Shown: piece after piece, positions 8,455-18,019 of the stretch
Position numbering within the stretch: the first letter of the stretch is position 1
Layout: each line of letters begins with the position of its first letter
Notes under the pieces: model-generated
Told to the model about the DNA's origin: nothing
The model's input: the letters and a program-made list of their open reading frames with translations, nothing else
The model's database searches: none
DNA from: UBA11891 sp965658355
GTDB taxonomy: Bacteria > Bacteroidota > Bacteroidia > Flavobacteriales > Flavobacteriaceae
DNA length: 64,000 nt
Assembly (NCBI GenBank): GCA_965658355.1
Contig: CBFHRX010000003.1
Span: forward strand, 1 to 64,000
Direction of reading: 5' to 3'
Position numbers and translations under genes: made by a program

Positions 8455-9384
8455 ATGAAAAGTAAACTCCTAGTAGTTGGGACAATGGCTTACGACGCTA
8501 TTGAGACTCCTTTTGATAAGGTTGATAAAATATTGGGTGGTTGCGCTACCTATATTGCCTTAGCAGCAAGCCAATTGGATTTGGATATTGGTGTGATTTC
8601 AATTGTGGGAGACGACTTTGAAGAGGCCCATTTGAACTTATTAAAAGACCGTAATATTGATTTATCGGGTGTCGAAATAGTAGCAGGTGAAAAAACTTTT
8701 TTCTGGAGCGGCCGATACCATAACGATCTCAATACACGAACTACTTTGAGAACGGACTTAAATGTATATGCAAAGTTTGATCCTAAAGTGCCTCCACAAT
8801 GGGCAGCGGCAGATATTGTACTGTTAGGGAATTTTAACCCCATTAATCAAGCAGCTGTATTAGATCAAATGAAAGCGCAGCCTAAGTTGATTGTCATGGA
8901 TACCATGAATTATTGGATGGATCATTTCCGGTCCGATTTAGATGCAGTAATACCCAGAGTCGATGTATTATGTATCAATGACGAAGAAGCGCGTCAACTT
9001 ACAGAACAGAGTTCGTTAGTAAAAGCAGCTAAGTTGATTCAGCAAATGGGTCCAAAATTCGTGATTATCAAAAAGGGCGAACACGGGGCTTTGTTATTTT
9101 ACAAAGACGAGATTTTTTGTGCTCCTGCTTTGCCCCTAGAAGAAATATATGATCCCACAGGGGCTGGCGATAGTTTTGTCGGTGGTTTTGCTGCCTTTTT
9201 AGCGCATCATGGAGACATTTCTTTTGAAGCCATGAAATCTGCTATCGTCTACGCTTCAGCCATGGCCTCTTTTACAGTAGAAAAATTCGGCCCTCAAAAC
9301 CTTGAATCCCTAACGAAAGAAAAAATTTCAAAGCGCTTAGGTGCTTTTGATCAATTAACAAAATTTGAAATTGCACTGACCTAA
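8455..9384 (+). CDS. PfkB-family (ribokinase superfamily) kinase
   Basis: 309-residue kinase. The family signature IYDPTGAGDSFVGGF lies at residues 231-245 with catalytic D239 in the GAGD anion hole. The N-terminal LGGCATYIALAASQL is the sugar-binding GG motif, and INDEEARQL is present in the middle. It starts the two-gene unit with the PurF-like protein, 12 bases downstream. Known substrates in this superfamily include ribose, fructose, adenosine and inosine; the pairing with a PRPP-type enzyme makes a pentose or nucleoside substrate plausible, but this is inference. It is not closely similar by eye to the fructokinase at 47831-48721. Confidence 0.85.
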   Translation: MKSKLLVVGTMAYDAIETPFDKVDKILGGCATYIALAASQLDLDIGVISIVGDDFEEAHLNLLKDRNIDLSGVEIVAGEKTFFWSGRYHNDLNTRTTLRTDLNVYAKFDPKVPPQWAAADIVLLGNFNPINQAAVLDQMKAQPKLIVMDTMNYWMDHFRSDLDAVIPRVDVLCINDEEARQLTEQSSLVKAAKLIQQMGPKFVIIKKGEHGALLFYKDEIFCAPALPLEEIYDPTGAGDSFVGGFAAFLAHHGDISFEAMKSAIVYASAMASFTVEKFGPQNLESLTKEKISKRLGAFDQLTKFEIALT

Positions 9385-9396
9385 ATTTTCCAAACT

Positions 9397-11286
9397 ATGA
9401 GTGACATGATCAAGCATGAATGCGGAATTGCTTTAATCCATCTCAAAAAGCCGTTGTCCTATTATCAAAAAAAATACGGAACCGCTTTATACGGCATCAA
9501 TAAGATGTATCTGATGATGGAAAAGCAGCACAATCGCGGTCAGGATGGTGCCGGCTTTGCCAGTATTAAGTTTGACATGCCACCCGGGAATAGATATATC
9601 AGTAGAGTTCGGTCTAACGACAACCAACCCATTCAATCCATTTTCAAAAAAATCAACAAGCGCATTCAGCAAGTGGTCAAAGAAGATCCTAGTGTGTTGG
9701 AAGATGGCGAACGCTTGAAAGCGCTAGCCCCTTATGTAGGAGAGTTATTACTGGGGCATGTACGATATGGGACCTTTGGTAAAAATAGTTTGGAAAGTGT
9801 CCATCCTTTTTTACGTCAAAATAATTGGAAGCACAGAAACCTTATCGTTGCAGGTAATTTTAATATGACCAATGTAAATGAGCTGTTTGATAACCTTTTG
9901 GATTTGGGTCAGCATCCCAAAGAAAGAGCTGACACCATAACAGTCATGGAAAAGATTGGGCACTTTTTAGATGACGCGGTTGCCAAAATTTACAAAAACC
10001 TTAAAAAGGAAGGCTATTCAAAAGCAGAGGCCTCTCCCCATATTGCAGCCCGATTAAAAATGCATAAGGTGCTGCGAAAGGCAGCTAAAAACTGGGATGG
10101 CGGGTATGCTATGGCCGGTCTTTTAGGACACGGTGATGCCTTTGTGCTACGAGATCCGGCAGGAATTAGACCGGTCTTCTATATGGAAAATGAGGAGTTG
10201 GTTGTGGTGGCTTCTGAACGACCTGTTATTCAGACTGTTTTTAATGTTCCTTTTGAATCCATTCTAGAGCTCAGTCCTGGGCACGCCTTGTTGATGAAAA
10301 AAGGAGGTGCTACCTCAATCAAGCAGATTAAAGAGCCGTTGCCACACAAAGCCTGCTCATTTGAACGTATTTATTTTTCTAGAGGAAGTGATGCGGAAAT
10401 TTACAAAGAGCGCAAGAAATTAGGAAGTCTGATTTTCCCCAAAATCATGACAGAGATTGACAATGATCTCGAAAACACTGTGTTTTCATACATACCCAAT
10501 ACTGCGGAAACGTCCTTTTACGGAATGATAGGGGCTGCACAGCGGCATGTCAAACAACTTTTGACGGACGCGCTTATTGACAAAGAAGCCATTGATCACG
10601 ATGCGTTGCAAAGACTGATTACACTCCAGCCTAGAATTGAAAAAATTGCGATTAAAGATGCCAAGTTGCGGACCTTTATTACGGAAGACTCTAGTCGAGA
10701 TGATCTAGTGGCCCATGTTTATGACATCACTTATGGAGTGGTCAAAAACACCGATAATTTGGTCATTATTGACGATAGTATTGTTCGAGGTACGACACTG
10801 AAAATGAGCATTTTAAAAATGCTAGACCGTCTGAATCCTAAAAAGATAATCGTGGTGTCTAGTGCCCCACAAATTCGCTATCCCGATTGTTATGGCATTG
10901 ACATGGCCAAATTACAAGACTTTATCGCCTTTCAAGCAGCTTTAGAGCTTCACAAAGAGAAGGGGAATCTTCAAGAAGTGATGGACAGTATTTACGATCG
11001 CTGTAAAGAAAACGAAGAGCAGGTAGAAGAAAATCATGTAAAAGCCTTTTATGCTCCTTTTACAGATGAGCAGATATCACAGAAAATTGCCGCTCTTTTA
11101 CGAGCAGATTCTATCCAGGCTGAAGTTTCGATTGTGTACCAAAGTATTGATCATTTGCATCAAGCATGTCCAAACAATCTTGGAGATTGGTATTTTTCAG
11201 GAGTATACCCTACTCCAGGGGGTAACCGTATGGTTAACAGGGCGTTTATGAACTTTTACGAAGGTAAAGAGAAAAGAGCGTATTAA
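9397..11286 (+). CDS. PurF-like amidophosphoribosyltransferase, divergent form
   Basis: 629 residues against about 470-505 for ordinary PurF. Domain order is a class II glutaminase (Cys9 in HECGIALI after an eight-residue propeptide; HNRGQDGAGF; LGHVRYGTFG) and then a phosphoribosyltransferase domain with the PRPP loop VIIDDSIVRGTTLK. The region that reads VPVPDSGxPAAxGYA in standard PurF is replaced by SYIPNTAETSFYGMIGAAQ. About 120 extra residues follow the PRPP domain. The catalytic Cys and PRPP motif argue that it is active with glutamine and PRPP. It could be a purine-pathway PurF variant or an enzyme with another acceptor. Shares an operon with the PfkB kinase. Confidence 0.8.
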   Translation: MSDMIKHECGIALIHLKKPLSYYQKKYGTALYGINKMYLMMEKQHNRGQDGAGFASIKFDMPPGNRYISRVRSNDNQPIQSIFKKINKRIQQVVKEDPSVLEDGERLKALAPYVGELLLGHVRYGTFGKNSLESVHPFLRQNNWKHRNLIVAGNFNMTNVNELFDNLLDLGQHPKERADTITVMEKIGHFLDDAVAKIYKNLKKEGYSKAEASPHIAARLKMHKVLRKAAKNWDGGYAMAGLLGHGDAFVLRDPAGIRPVFYMENEELVVVASERPVIQTVFNVPFESILELSPGHALLMKKGGATSIKQIKEPLPHKACSFERIYFSRGSDAEIYKERKKLGSLIFPKIMTEIDNDLENTVFSYIPNTAETSFYGMIGAAQRHVKQLLTDALIDKEAIDHDALQRLITLQPRIEKIAIKDAKLRTFITEDSSRDDLVAHVYDITYGVVKNTDNLVIIDDSIVRGTTLKMSILKMLDRLNPKKIIVVSSAPQIRYPDCYGIDMAKLQDFIAFQAALELHKEKGNLQEVMDSIYDRCKENEEQVEENHVKAFYAPFTDEQISQKIAALLRADSIQAEVSIVYQSIDHLHQACPNNLGDWYFSGVYPTPGGNRMVNRAFMNFYEGKEKRAY

Positions 11287-11400
11287 CCACTAAACAGGAA
11301 AAATTGCATTTCAACGATTATATGGTGCGTTAAAATGACAATGGTGCATCTTTACAAAACCAGAACATAAGTAGGTTAAGTTCATGGTAAGATTTGGGGC

Positions 11401-11434
11401 AAAAAAGGAGGATTTTATCCTCCTTTTTTATTTT
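11401..11434. terminator. Bidirectional rho-independent terminator
   Basis: AAAAAAGGAGGA pairs with TCCTCCTTTTTT around a five-base TTTTA loop, with a U-tract on either strand. It serves the PurF-like gene from the left and superoxide dismutase from the right. The remaining 110 bases after the PurF-like stop hold nothing I recognise. Confidence 0.85.
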
Positions 11435-12043
11435 CTACTTGTTCGCCTCGAATCGCTTCGATACTTCTTCCCAATTGATCACATTAAGGAAAGCGTTAAT
11501 ATAATCTGGACGTCTATTTTGATAGTTTAAGTAGTAGGCATGCTCCCATACATCTATGCCTAGAATAGGCATCCCACTGCAGCCAACACCTGGCATTAAG
11601 GGATTGTCTTGATTGGGTGTTCCACATACTTCGAGTTTACCTCCAGCATGCACGCATAACCATGCCCATCCAGAGCCAAATTGTGTAGCAGCGGCATTTG
11701 AAAATGCAGTTTTAAAGGCTTCAAAAGAACCAAAGCTTGAATCGATAGCCTCCGCTAACGCTCCAGAGGGGCTTCCACCTCCGTTGGGGCTAAGGATTTC
11801 CCAGAATAAGCAGTGATTATAATAACCACCTCCGTTGTTTCTAACAGCACCATTGCTCATGTCAAGTCCTTGAAGAATTTCCTCAATTGATTGATTTGCA
11901 GCTGCTGTACCTTCAATAGCGGCATTCAGCTTCGTGGTATAGCCTTGGTGGTGTTTCCCATGGTGAATTTCCATAGTTGTCGTGTCAATGTGGGGCTCCA
12001 ATGCATCGTGTGCATAGGGAAGAGTTGGTAGTTCAAACGGCAT
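11435..12043 (-). CDS. Superoxide dismutase (Fe/Mn type)
   Basis: 202-residue enzyme that dismutates superoxide to oxygen and peroxide in the cytoplasm. Metal ligands are visible: His in MEIHHGKHHQGY, His in NHCLFWEIL, and Asp/His in IDVWEHAYYLNYQNRRPDY. I placed the start at the ATG at 12043 (MPFELPTLPYAHDALEP), the normal N-terminus, not at an in-frame ATG eight codons earlier. There is no signal peptide. Fe versus Mn specificity cannot be decided by eye, so I give no gene symbol. Confidence 0.95.
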   Translation of the reverse strand: MPFELPTLPYAHDALEPHIDTTTMEIHHGKHHQGYTTKLNAAIEGTAAANQSIEEILQGLDMSNGAVRNNGGGYYNHCLFWEILSPNGGGSPSGALAEAIDSSFGSFEAFKTAFSNAAATQFGSGWAWLCVHAGGKLEVCGTPNQDNPLMPGVGCSGMPILGIDVWEHAYYLNYQNRRPDYINAFLNVINWEEVSKRFEANK

Positions 12044-12064
12044 AATATTTTTTTTTAGTTTACA

Positions 12065-12072
12065 CAAAAATA
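12065..12072 (-). promoter_or_regulatory. -7 element for superoxide dismutase
   Basis: On the minus strand TATTTTTG matches TAnnTTTG exactly, 22 bases before the start codon. I see no well-placed TTG at -33, so only the -7 half is supported. Confidence 0.4.
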
Positions 12073-12092
12073 GAATTTCTTTTACAAAGCAG

Positions 12093-12124
12093 TTGGTTCA
12101 CTGAAGTCAAATAGTGTACATTTA
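12093..12124 (+). promoter_or_regulatory. Candidate promoter for addAB
   Basis: TTG at 12093-12095, 21 bases, then TACATTTA at 12117-12124 (7 of 8 to TAnnTTTG). The AddA-like start codon follows 16 bases later. Confidence 0.45.
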
Positions 12125-12140
12125 AACAAGTCATCTACGT

Positions 12141-15100
12141 ATGCTTCGGAAAGGATTTCATATCATAAATGCGTCTGCAGGTTCGGGAAAAACCTACACC
12201 TTAGTTTTTCATTATTTGCAGCAATTGCTTGCCAGCCCCAATAAAGACAGCTACCAAAATTTATTGGCAATGACTTTCACAAATAAGGCTGTTAACGAAA
12301 TGAAGGAACGTATCCTCGAAGTATTGTCTGATTTGGCCGCAGCCAAGAATCATGGGATGAAAAAAGACCTTTGTAAAACCCTTTCTTTAAGTGAAGAAGA
12401 AATTCAGTGGCGAGCCTCCCAAAAGTTAGAAGCTATATTACACAATTTCGGTGCTTTTGATGTCACTACCTTAGATAGTTTTACCCATAGAGTTATTCGA
12501 ACTTTTGCCTTTGATCTCGGCTTGTCTCACAGCTTCGAAGTGGTTCTTGATAGTGCCTCCTTCATTCGAGATATTGTAGATCAGTTAATCGATAAAGTCG
12601 GTGTTTCAAAAGGACTTACCAAAGTATTGACCCAATTCAGTTTGCAAAAAGTTCAGGATGAGAAAAGCTGGGACATCAGTCATGATATCAATGCGTTTGC
12701 GCCACTGCTTTTGAATGAAAATGATAGATTGCCTTTGCGGGCACTTCATGAAAGCTCTCTAAAGCAATTTCAACAGGACCAAAAACGAATTCGGGCTCAA
12801 ATGCAGGAAATAGCCACTGCTATAGCCGAAGACGCAGCGTCAACTTTAGCGCTTTTGACGAATGCAGATTTTGAATATGAGGATTTCCCTACCGGTTTAT
12901 TACTCAACCATTTTACACGTATTCAGGGCTTTTCTAAAGCAAGTAGCAGAACCATTAAAGGGTGGTTTGACAACAAATTAGGGGAGCAGCTTGATGCAGG
13001 GACGGGCTTTTACAAAAAGGGAATTGATCCTGAAAAGAAGGCTGTTCTTGAGGCGCTTGCGCCCCAGCTTTCAAAAGTATACCAGCAAAGCAAGGAAAAA
13101 GCAATTCGTTATTTATTTTTAAAAACCCTACACCAGCAATGGGTTCCTTTGTCCTTATTAGGGATACTTGGGAAAACTTTAGAAGCAGAACAAAAGGGCC
13201 AGAATAGAATGTTATTGGGTCGCTTTAATGAGCGAATTGCAGCCGTTGTTAGAAACCAAGCTGTTCCTTTTATCTACGAACGTCTGGGAACGCGCTACCA
13301 GCACTATTTTATTGACGAATTTCAAGATACTTCTGTTTTGCAATGGCAAAACTTGATCCCTTTAGTCGCCCATGCAATTGAGAGCAGCCCGGAAAATTCT
13401 CTTCTATTAGTAGGCGATCCAAAGCAAGCAATATACCGATGGCGAGGAGGTCATGTGCAACAGTTTTTAGACCTGATGCAGGGGAAAAGTGATTTTTCTG
13501 TTCCACCAACGCAACATCGTCTTGGGACGAATTACAGAAGTTGTGACGAAATAGTAGACTTCAACAATCATTTTTTTCCTTTTGCAGCTACTGTACTTGA
13601 GGACCCTCAACAGAAAGAATTATTTACGACTTCTTTAACACAAAAGAAAAACGGAAAAGCAGGAGGTGTTGCAGCCATTCATCGAGTAGAAAACGAAAGA
13701 ACTCTTGAAGAAAGAGGAATACGCTACAGTCAGAAGATACTCTCATTGGTCCATAAACTTAAAGAGCAAGGATATGCTTGGGACGATATCGTGATCTTGG
13801 TGCGTAAAAAAAATCAAGCTCAACTATTTGTCAAAGTACTACAAGAAAATGGCATCCCTGCTGTTTCTTCAGATTCATTATTAGTAGCAAATGCCCCACA
13901 AATTCAGGTTTTAGTAGCCATTTTAAAATTGAGTTGCTATCCGAAAGATAGAGAAGCCATGAAGGTGATACTGGACTGGATCTGGGAGACACAAGAAAAA
14001 GAAAACGATTATCACAGTTTCGTAAACCAGCATTTACAATCAGATTTGACTTCTTTTTTCAAGCAGATTACGAGGCGTTATGACATTGAATTTGATACCC
14101 AAAAACTAAAAGAGTACGCTCTTTATGAAGTGGTAGAGTATTGTTTGGAACGTCTTAACCTCTTGTTTGAAGACGATGTGTATCTCCATCGATTTCTAGA
14201 GGTGACCTTCCTTTTTATGCAGCAGCAGTCTTCTCATCCAAAAGACTTTATCAAGTATTGGGAACGGGAAAAAGACCAATTAACGATCCAATTTCCAGAA
14301 GACACCCAAACGATTCAGGTAATGACAGTTCATAAGTCTAAAGGTCTTGAGTTTGAAGTGGTTCTGTATCCTTTTTTAGAAGATAGTTTTGCACCTAGTC
14401 CTAAAGACAAATTATGGTATTCCCTAGAGGAAGAGCAGGAATTGGATACCGCTTGGGCTCGATTTAATTATAGTGCAAATGTCGCTGAATATGGAAGAGA
14501 AGGAGAAGAAGTGGTTGCTGAAGCAAATCGGTCGGCTGCCCTGGATTCCTTAAATTTACTTTATGTGGGCTGTACACGGGCCGTTTCTCAATTGCATTTG
14601 ATTAGTCGTGAAATGACAAAGAAGCCTTCTAGGCCTACCTACGACTATTTGCTTCAAGAATTTATTCGAAAGCAAACAGAATCAGATCCTATTCCTGACT
14701 CTTATTACTGGAGTGAGGAAGTTCCTCTTATGACTAAAAAAGCAGCAAAAAAGGCAGTTATTCAATATACTTCGTCAAGTAATTCTGGGTGGCGAAATCG
14801 ACTTTTGATAAAGCGGCATACAGATGAGGCAGCTCGTGATTTTGGAATTTTGATTCACGATATATTGGGAAGAATTCGGGATGCCTCGCAGTTGCAGATA
14901 GTCCTTACTGAGGCACAAAGAGAAGGGCGTTTTCAAGAAGATGAATATTCAAGCATTGAAACATTAATACAAGAGGTAATTAGTCATCCACAACTTCTAA
15001 CCGCTTTCGATTCGGAATCAAAAATCTGGATTGAACGCGATATTATGCTTCCAAATGGTACTATTATTCGACCCGATCGTGTGGTCATTACCAATGACCA

Positions 15101-15254
15101 AGCCCTTCTGATAGATTTCAAAACAGGAAGTCCCCAGAAAAAGGATGAAATTCAGATTGTATCCTATGCCGATACACTTACTGATATGGGCTATACTGTT
15201 GTGGCAAGGCACTTAGTGTATATTGGCTCCACTTTAGAAGTTAAATCGGTTTAA
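12141..15254 (+). CDS. addA: AddA/RecB-like UvrD-family helicase-nuclease
   Basis: 1037-residue superfamily I helicase fused to a PD-(D/E)xK nuclease, the motor subunit of an AddAB-type complex that processes double-strand breaks for RecA. Walker A is NASAGSGKTYT at residues 9-19. Walker B is YFIDEFQDTSVLQW near residue 395, with GDPKQAIYRWRGG and NYRSCDEI after it. VMTVHKSKGLEFEVVLYP and NLLYVGCTRA are motifs V-VI. The nuclease has DRVVITNDQALLIDFKTG near residue 990 and the QIVSYADTL helix. Only one base separates it from the AddB-like gene. Shorter than B. subtilis AddA, as is usual in Bacteroidota. Confidence 0.88.
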   Translation: MLRKGFHIINASAGSGKTYTLVFHYLQQLLASPNKDSYQNLLAMTFTNKAVNEMKERILEVLSDLAAAKNHGMKKDLCKTLSLSEEEIQWRASQKLEAILHNFGAFDVTTLDSFTHRVIRTFAFDLGLSHSFEVVLDSASFIRDIVDQLIDKVGVSKGLTKVLTQFSLQKVQDEKSWDISHDINAFAPLLLNENDRLPLRALHESSLKQFQQDQKRIRAQMQEIATAIAEDAASTLALLTNADFEYEDFPTGLLLNHFTRIQGFSKASSRTIKGWFDNKLGEQLDAGTGFYKKGIDPEKKAVLEALAPQLSKVYQQSKEKAIRYLFLKTLHQQWVPLSLLGILGKTLEAEQKGQNRMLLGRFNERIAAVVRNQAVPFIYERLGTRYQHYFIDEFQDTSVLQWQNLIPLVAHAIESSPENSLLLVGDPKQAIYRWRGGHVQQFLDLMQGKSDFSVPPTQHRLGTNYRSCDEIVDFNNHFFPFAATVLEDPQQKELFTTSLTQKKNGKAGGVAAIHRVENERTLEERGIRYSQKILSLVHKLKEQGYAWDDIVILVRKKNQAQLFVKVLQENGIPAVSSDSLLVANAPQIQVLVAILKLSCYPKDREAMKVILDWIWETQEKENDYHSFVNQHLQSDLTSFFKQITRRYDIEFDTQKLKEYALYEVVEYCLERLNLLFEDDVYLHRFLEVTFLFMQQQSSHPKDFIKYWEREKDQLTIQFPEDTQTIQVMTVHKSKGLEFEVVLYPFLEDSFAPSPKDKLWYSLEEEQELDTAWARFNYSANVAEYGREGEEVVAEANRSAALDSLNLLYVGCTRAVSQLHLISREMTKKPSRPTYDYLLQEFIRKQTESDPIPDSYYWSEEVPLMTKKAAKKAVIQYTSSSNSGWRNRLLIKRHTDEAARDFGILIHDILGRIRDASQLQIVLTEAQREGRFQEDEYSSIETLIQEVISHPQLLTAFDSESKIWIERDIMLPNGTIIRPDRVVITNDQALLIDFKTGSPQKKDEIQIVSYADTLTDMGYTVVARHLVYIGSTLEVKSV

Positions 15255-15255
15255 G

Positions 15256-17988
15256 ATGAATAGTACGAATTCTTTTCTCACTCAGGTAGCCCAAGAGCTC
15301 ATACAGTCCCCTAAGCCACTTGCGTCTATACGGGTTATTTTACCTTCAAAAAGAGCGGTTCGATTTTTGAAGCAAGCCTTGATTTCGGAATTGGATGGCC
15401 CTTCTTTGAGCCCTGATATTATCTCGGTTACAGATTTTGTGGCTGAGTTGTCGGGTCTTCAGCCGCTTCGATCTCATCAATTGTTAGTGCGTTGTTATGA
15501 GAGTTATAAAAAAACCGTTCCTAAGGAGAAACAAGATTCGTTTGAACAATTTCTTCATTGGGCCCCTGTGATGCTTCAAGATTTTAACGATCTCTGTGCC
15601 CACCGAGTTCCTCAAGAAAAAGTGTTTCATTATTTGACCGAAGTAGAAAGCTTAAAGCAATGGGCGTATGAAGAAAATCAAACCCCTTTAGTCAAGAACT
15701 ATATTGCATTTTGGCAACAATTACCCGCTTTGTTTTCTCATTTTACAACGCGTTTATTAGAAGAGAAAGCAGGGTTTTTAGGCTTGCTTTTTTCTGAGGC
15801 AGTAGAAAATCTCCCCTTGTATTTAGCCCATACCGATCAGTATCATTTCTTGGTTGGATTTAACGCGCTCACACAATCAGAGTCTGTGTTGTTTCAAGAA
15901 ATAGTGGCCCAAGAGCAAGGGCAACTCTTATGGGATATTGATGCTTCTTTTTACTCAAACCCCAATCACGCTAGCGGTCACTTTATCCGCCACTATTTTC
16001 AAGAGTGGAAAGTATTGAGAGGAACCCAGCCACAAGGCTTAGGGAATCAATATAGCCAGACAAAAAAAATCAAATGTATTGCCAGTGAAAACAGCATCAG
16101 TCAAGTAAAATATGCGGCACATCTAGCACAAGAATTAACGACTTTGTATCCAAACGAAAAGATTGCTTTGGTGTTGGGAGATGAGTCTTATTTAGTGCCC
16201 GCTATATCCAGTTTTGATGCTGCTTTCACGAACTGGAATGTCACTATGGGATACCCTCTTATCCATACTCCTGCAGCTGATTTAGTACTGCAATGGGTGC
16301 ATTTTCTAGAGCAGTTAGAAGAAAAAAGGGTGCGATTGGAAACCCTTGAAAAACTATTGCAGACCGCTTTTTTGGAACACTTTTTGGCATCAAAGGGAAT
16401 TCATGTGGAAGCCCCTATCAAAGAGGCCAAAAGAAAAAATCAAAGTTATCTGAGTAGTACTGAAGTGGAAGATTGGTTTTCCTCAGCTGCATGGCAACTC
16501 TTAGTTACGCCATTTACAAGCATACAGGAATTAATCAACAGAATGCGCAGTATCTGTATTGACATGCAGCAGTATTTCTTTAAAATTCATCCGAACGCAC
16601 ATTATGAGTCTCATTTCTATTCCCTAGAAATGGTGGTGAATCAGTTATCAGAGTCTATTTCCTTTTCTGAAGAATTGAAGTCACTTTCATTAGTTAAACT
16701 GTTTATGACGGATCTTCTTCAGAACGAAACTCAAGATATTGAAGGACAAGCCTATGATGGGTTGCAGATAATGGGTTTATTAGAAACGCGTCTTTTGGAT
16801 TTTGATCGTGTTGTCATTACGCATTTAAACGAAGGCATACTCCCTGCTGGAAAAACAGCAAACAGTTTTTTACCCTTTGAAGTAAAGAAAGAGTTTCACA
16901 TTCCAACCTATCAAGAGAAAGACGCCATCTTTACCTATCATTTTTACAGGTTGTTACAGCGTTCAAAAGAGGTGTATTTATTATATGATGCAGCCCAAGA
17001 AGGCTTAGGTGGTAGCGCTACTAGTCGTTTTGTATACCAATTAGAATACTTTAAAGAAGCCAAGCATCAATTTGAAAAGCAGCAACTTCAATCAAACTTT
17101 ACTTCCCATACTTTTGAACTGACAAAGGTGACAAAGTCACCGACTTTACAGTCCCGTTTAGAGGAAATAGCAAAAGAGGGCTTTTCTCCTTCCGCATTGA
17201 CTCTTTATTTACGCGATCCTATTGCCTTTTACAAAGAGCGAATCCTACGCATTAAACCAGTCGAAGAGGCTGACGGAACCGTTTCCTATAGGGATCAAGG
17301 GACGATTGTTCACAATGTCCTTGAGGAGTTATATGCCCCCTATTTAAATGCTATTTTATCGGAAAAGGAGTTCAAAGAAATGGAATCAAAATTGGGAAAT
17401 ACTCTCAAGCATCATTTTAAAGAAGTCTATGGTCTAAAGCCGCCGTTCCAAGGAAAAAATCATTTGATCTATGAAGTATTATTCACGCATTGTCAGCGTT
17501 TTATTCACTACGAAAAAAGCCTAGTGCAAAAAGGGGATAGCCTTCAAATTTTGGCTCTTGAGGATCCCTTTGATATAGCCTTGGATATCCCTGATATTGC
17601 CATCCCTGTTCGATTGAGAGGAACTGTAGACCGTATAGATCGCTTGAATGGAGAATTGCGAATTATTGATTATAAGACGGGTAATGTAGAGGCTTCTAAA
17701 CTGCTTGTTGACCCAGATCAGTTGGATTTTGAGGGCAGCAAAAAAGCAATTGCTTTTCAAGTGCTTACCTATGCCTATCAATATCTAAAACAAAACCCTA
17801 CGGAAAGCCTACAGGCGGGTGTTTATGCTTTGAAATCTAAAAGCAGTTATTTAAATCTTCAATGGAAAGGGGGGGGGACCTCTAATTTGTCAATGGATAC
17901 TCTTGATTCTTTTGAGCGCTATTTGTTCGGATTAGTCAAAGAAATTATAACTCCTGCTATTCCGTTTCAACAGAAAGAGGGAAATTAG
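15256..17988 (+). CDS. addB: AddB-like PD-(D/E)xK nuclease subunit
   Basis: 910-residue partner of the AddA-like protein. It has an inactivated-helicase-like body and a C-terminal nuclease: LRGTVDRIDRLNGELRIIDY followed by KTG, then AIAFQVLTYAYQY. No Walker A loop is evident at the N-terminus, which starts with SIRVILPSKRAVRFLK. I see no cysteine cluster near the nuclease like the iron-sulfur staple of Firmicutes AddB. It begins one base after the addA stop. Together the pair should resect broken DNA ends; any Chi-like sequence is not visible from this window. Confidence 0.83.
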   Translation: MNSTNSFLTQVAQELIQSPKPLASIRVILPSKRAVRFLKQALISELDGPSLSPDIISVTDFVAELSGLQPLRSHQLLVRCYESYKKTVPKEKQDSFEQFLHWAPVMLQDFNDLCAHRVPQEKVFHYLTEVESLKQWAYEENQTPLVKNYIAFWQQLPALFSHFTTRLLEEKAGFLGLLFSEAVENLPLYLAHTDQYHFLVGFNALTQSESVLFQEIVAQEQGQLLWDIDASFYSNPNHASGHFIRHYFQEWKVLRGTQPQGLGNQYSQTKKIKCIASENSISQVKYAAHLAQELTTLYPNEKIALVLGDESYLVPAISSFDAAFTNWNVTMGYPLIHTPAADLVLQWVHFLEQLEEKRVRLETLEKLLQTAFLEHFLASKGIHVEAPIKEAKRKNQSYLSSTEVEDWFSSAAWQLLVTPFTSIQELINRMRSICIDMQQYFFKIHPNAHYESHFYSLEMVVNQLSESISFSEELKSLSLVKLFMTDLLQNETQDIEGQAYDGLQIMGLLETRLLDFDRVVITHLNEGILPAGKTANSFLPFEVKKEFHIPTYQEKDAIFTYHFYRLLQRSKEVYLLYDAAQEGLGGSATSRFVYQLEYFKEAKHQFEKQQLQSNFTSHTFELTKVTKSPTLQSRLEEIAKEGFSPSALTLYLRDPIAFYKERILRIKPVEEADGTVSYRDQGTIVHNVLEELYAPYLNAILSEKEFKEMESKLGNTLKHHFKEVYGLKPPFQGKNHLIYEVLFTHCQRFIHYEKSLVQKGDSLQILALEDPFDIALDIPDIAIPVRLRGTVDRIDRLNGELRIIDYKTGNVEASKLLVDPDQLDFEGSKKAIAFQVLTYAYQYLKQNPTESLQAGVYALKSKSSYLNLQWKGGGTSNLSMDTLDSFERYLFGLVKEIITPAIPFQQKEGN

Positions 17989-18019
17989 TATTTTAGTTGT
18001 CAGTATTTAGTAACTATAT

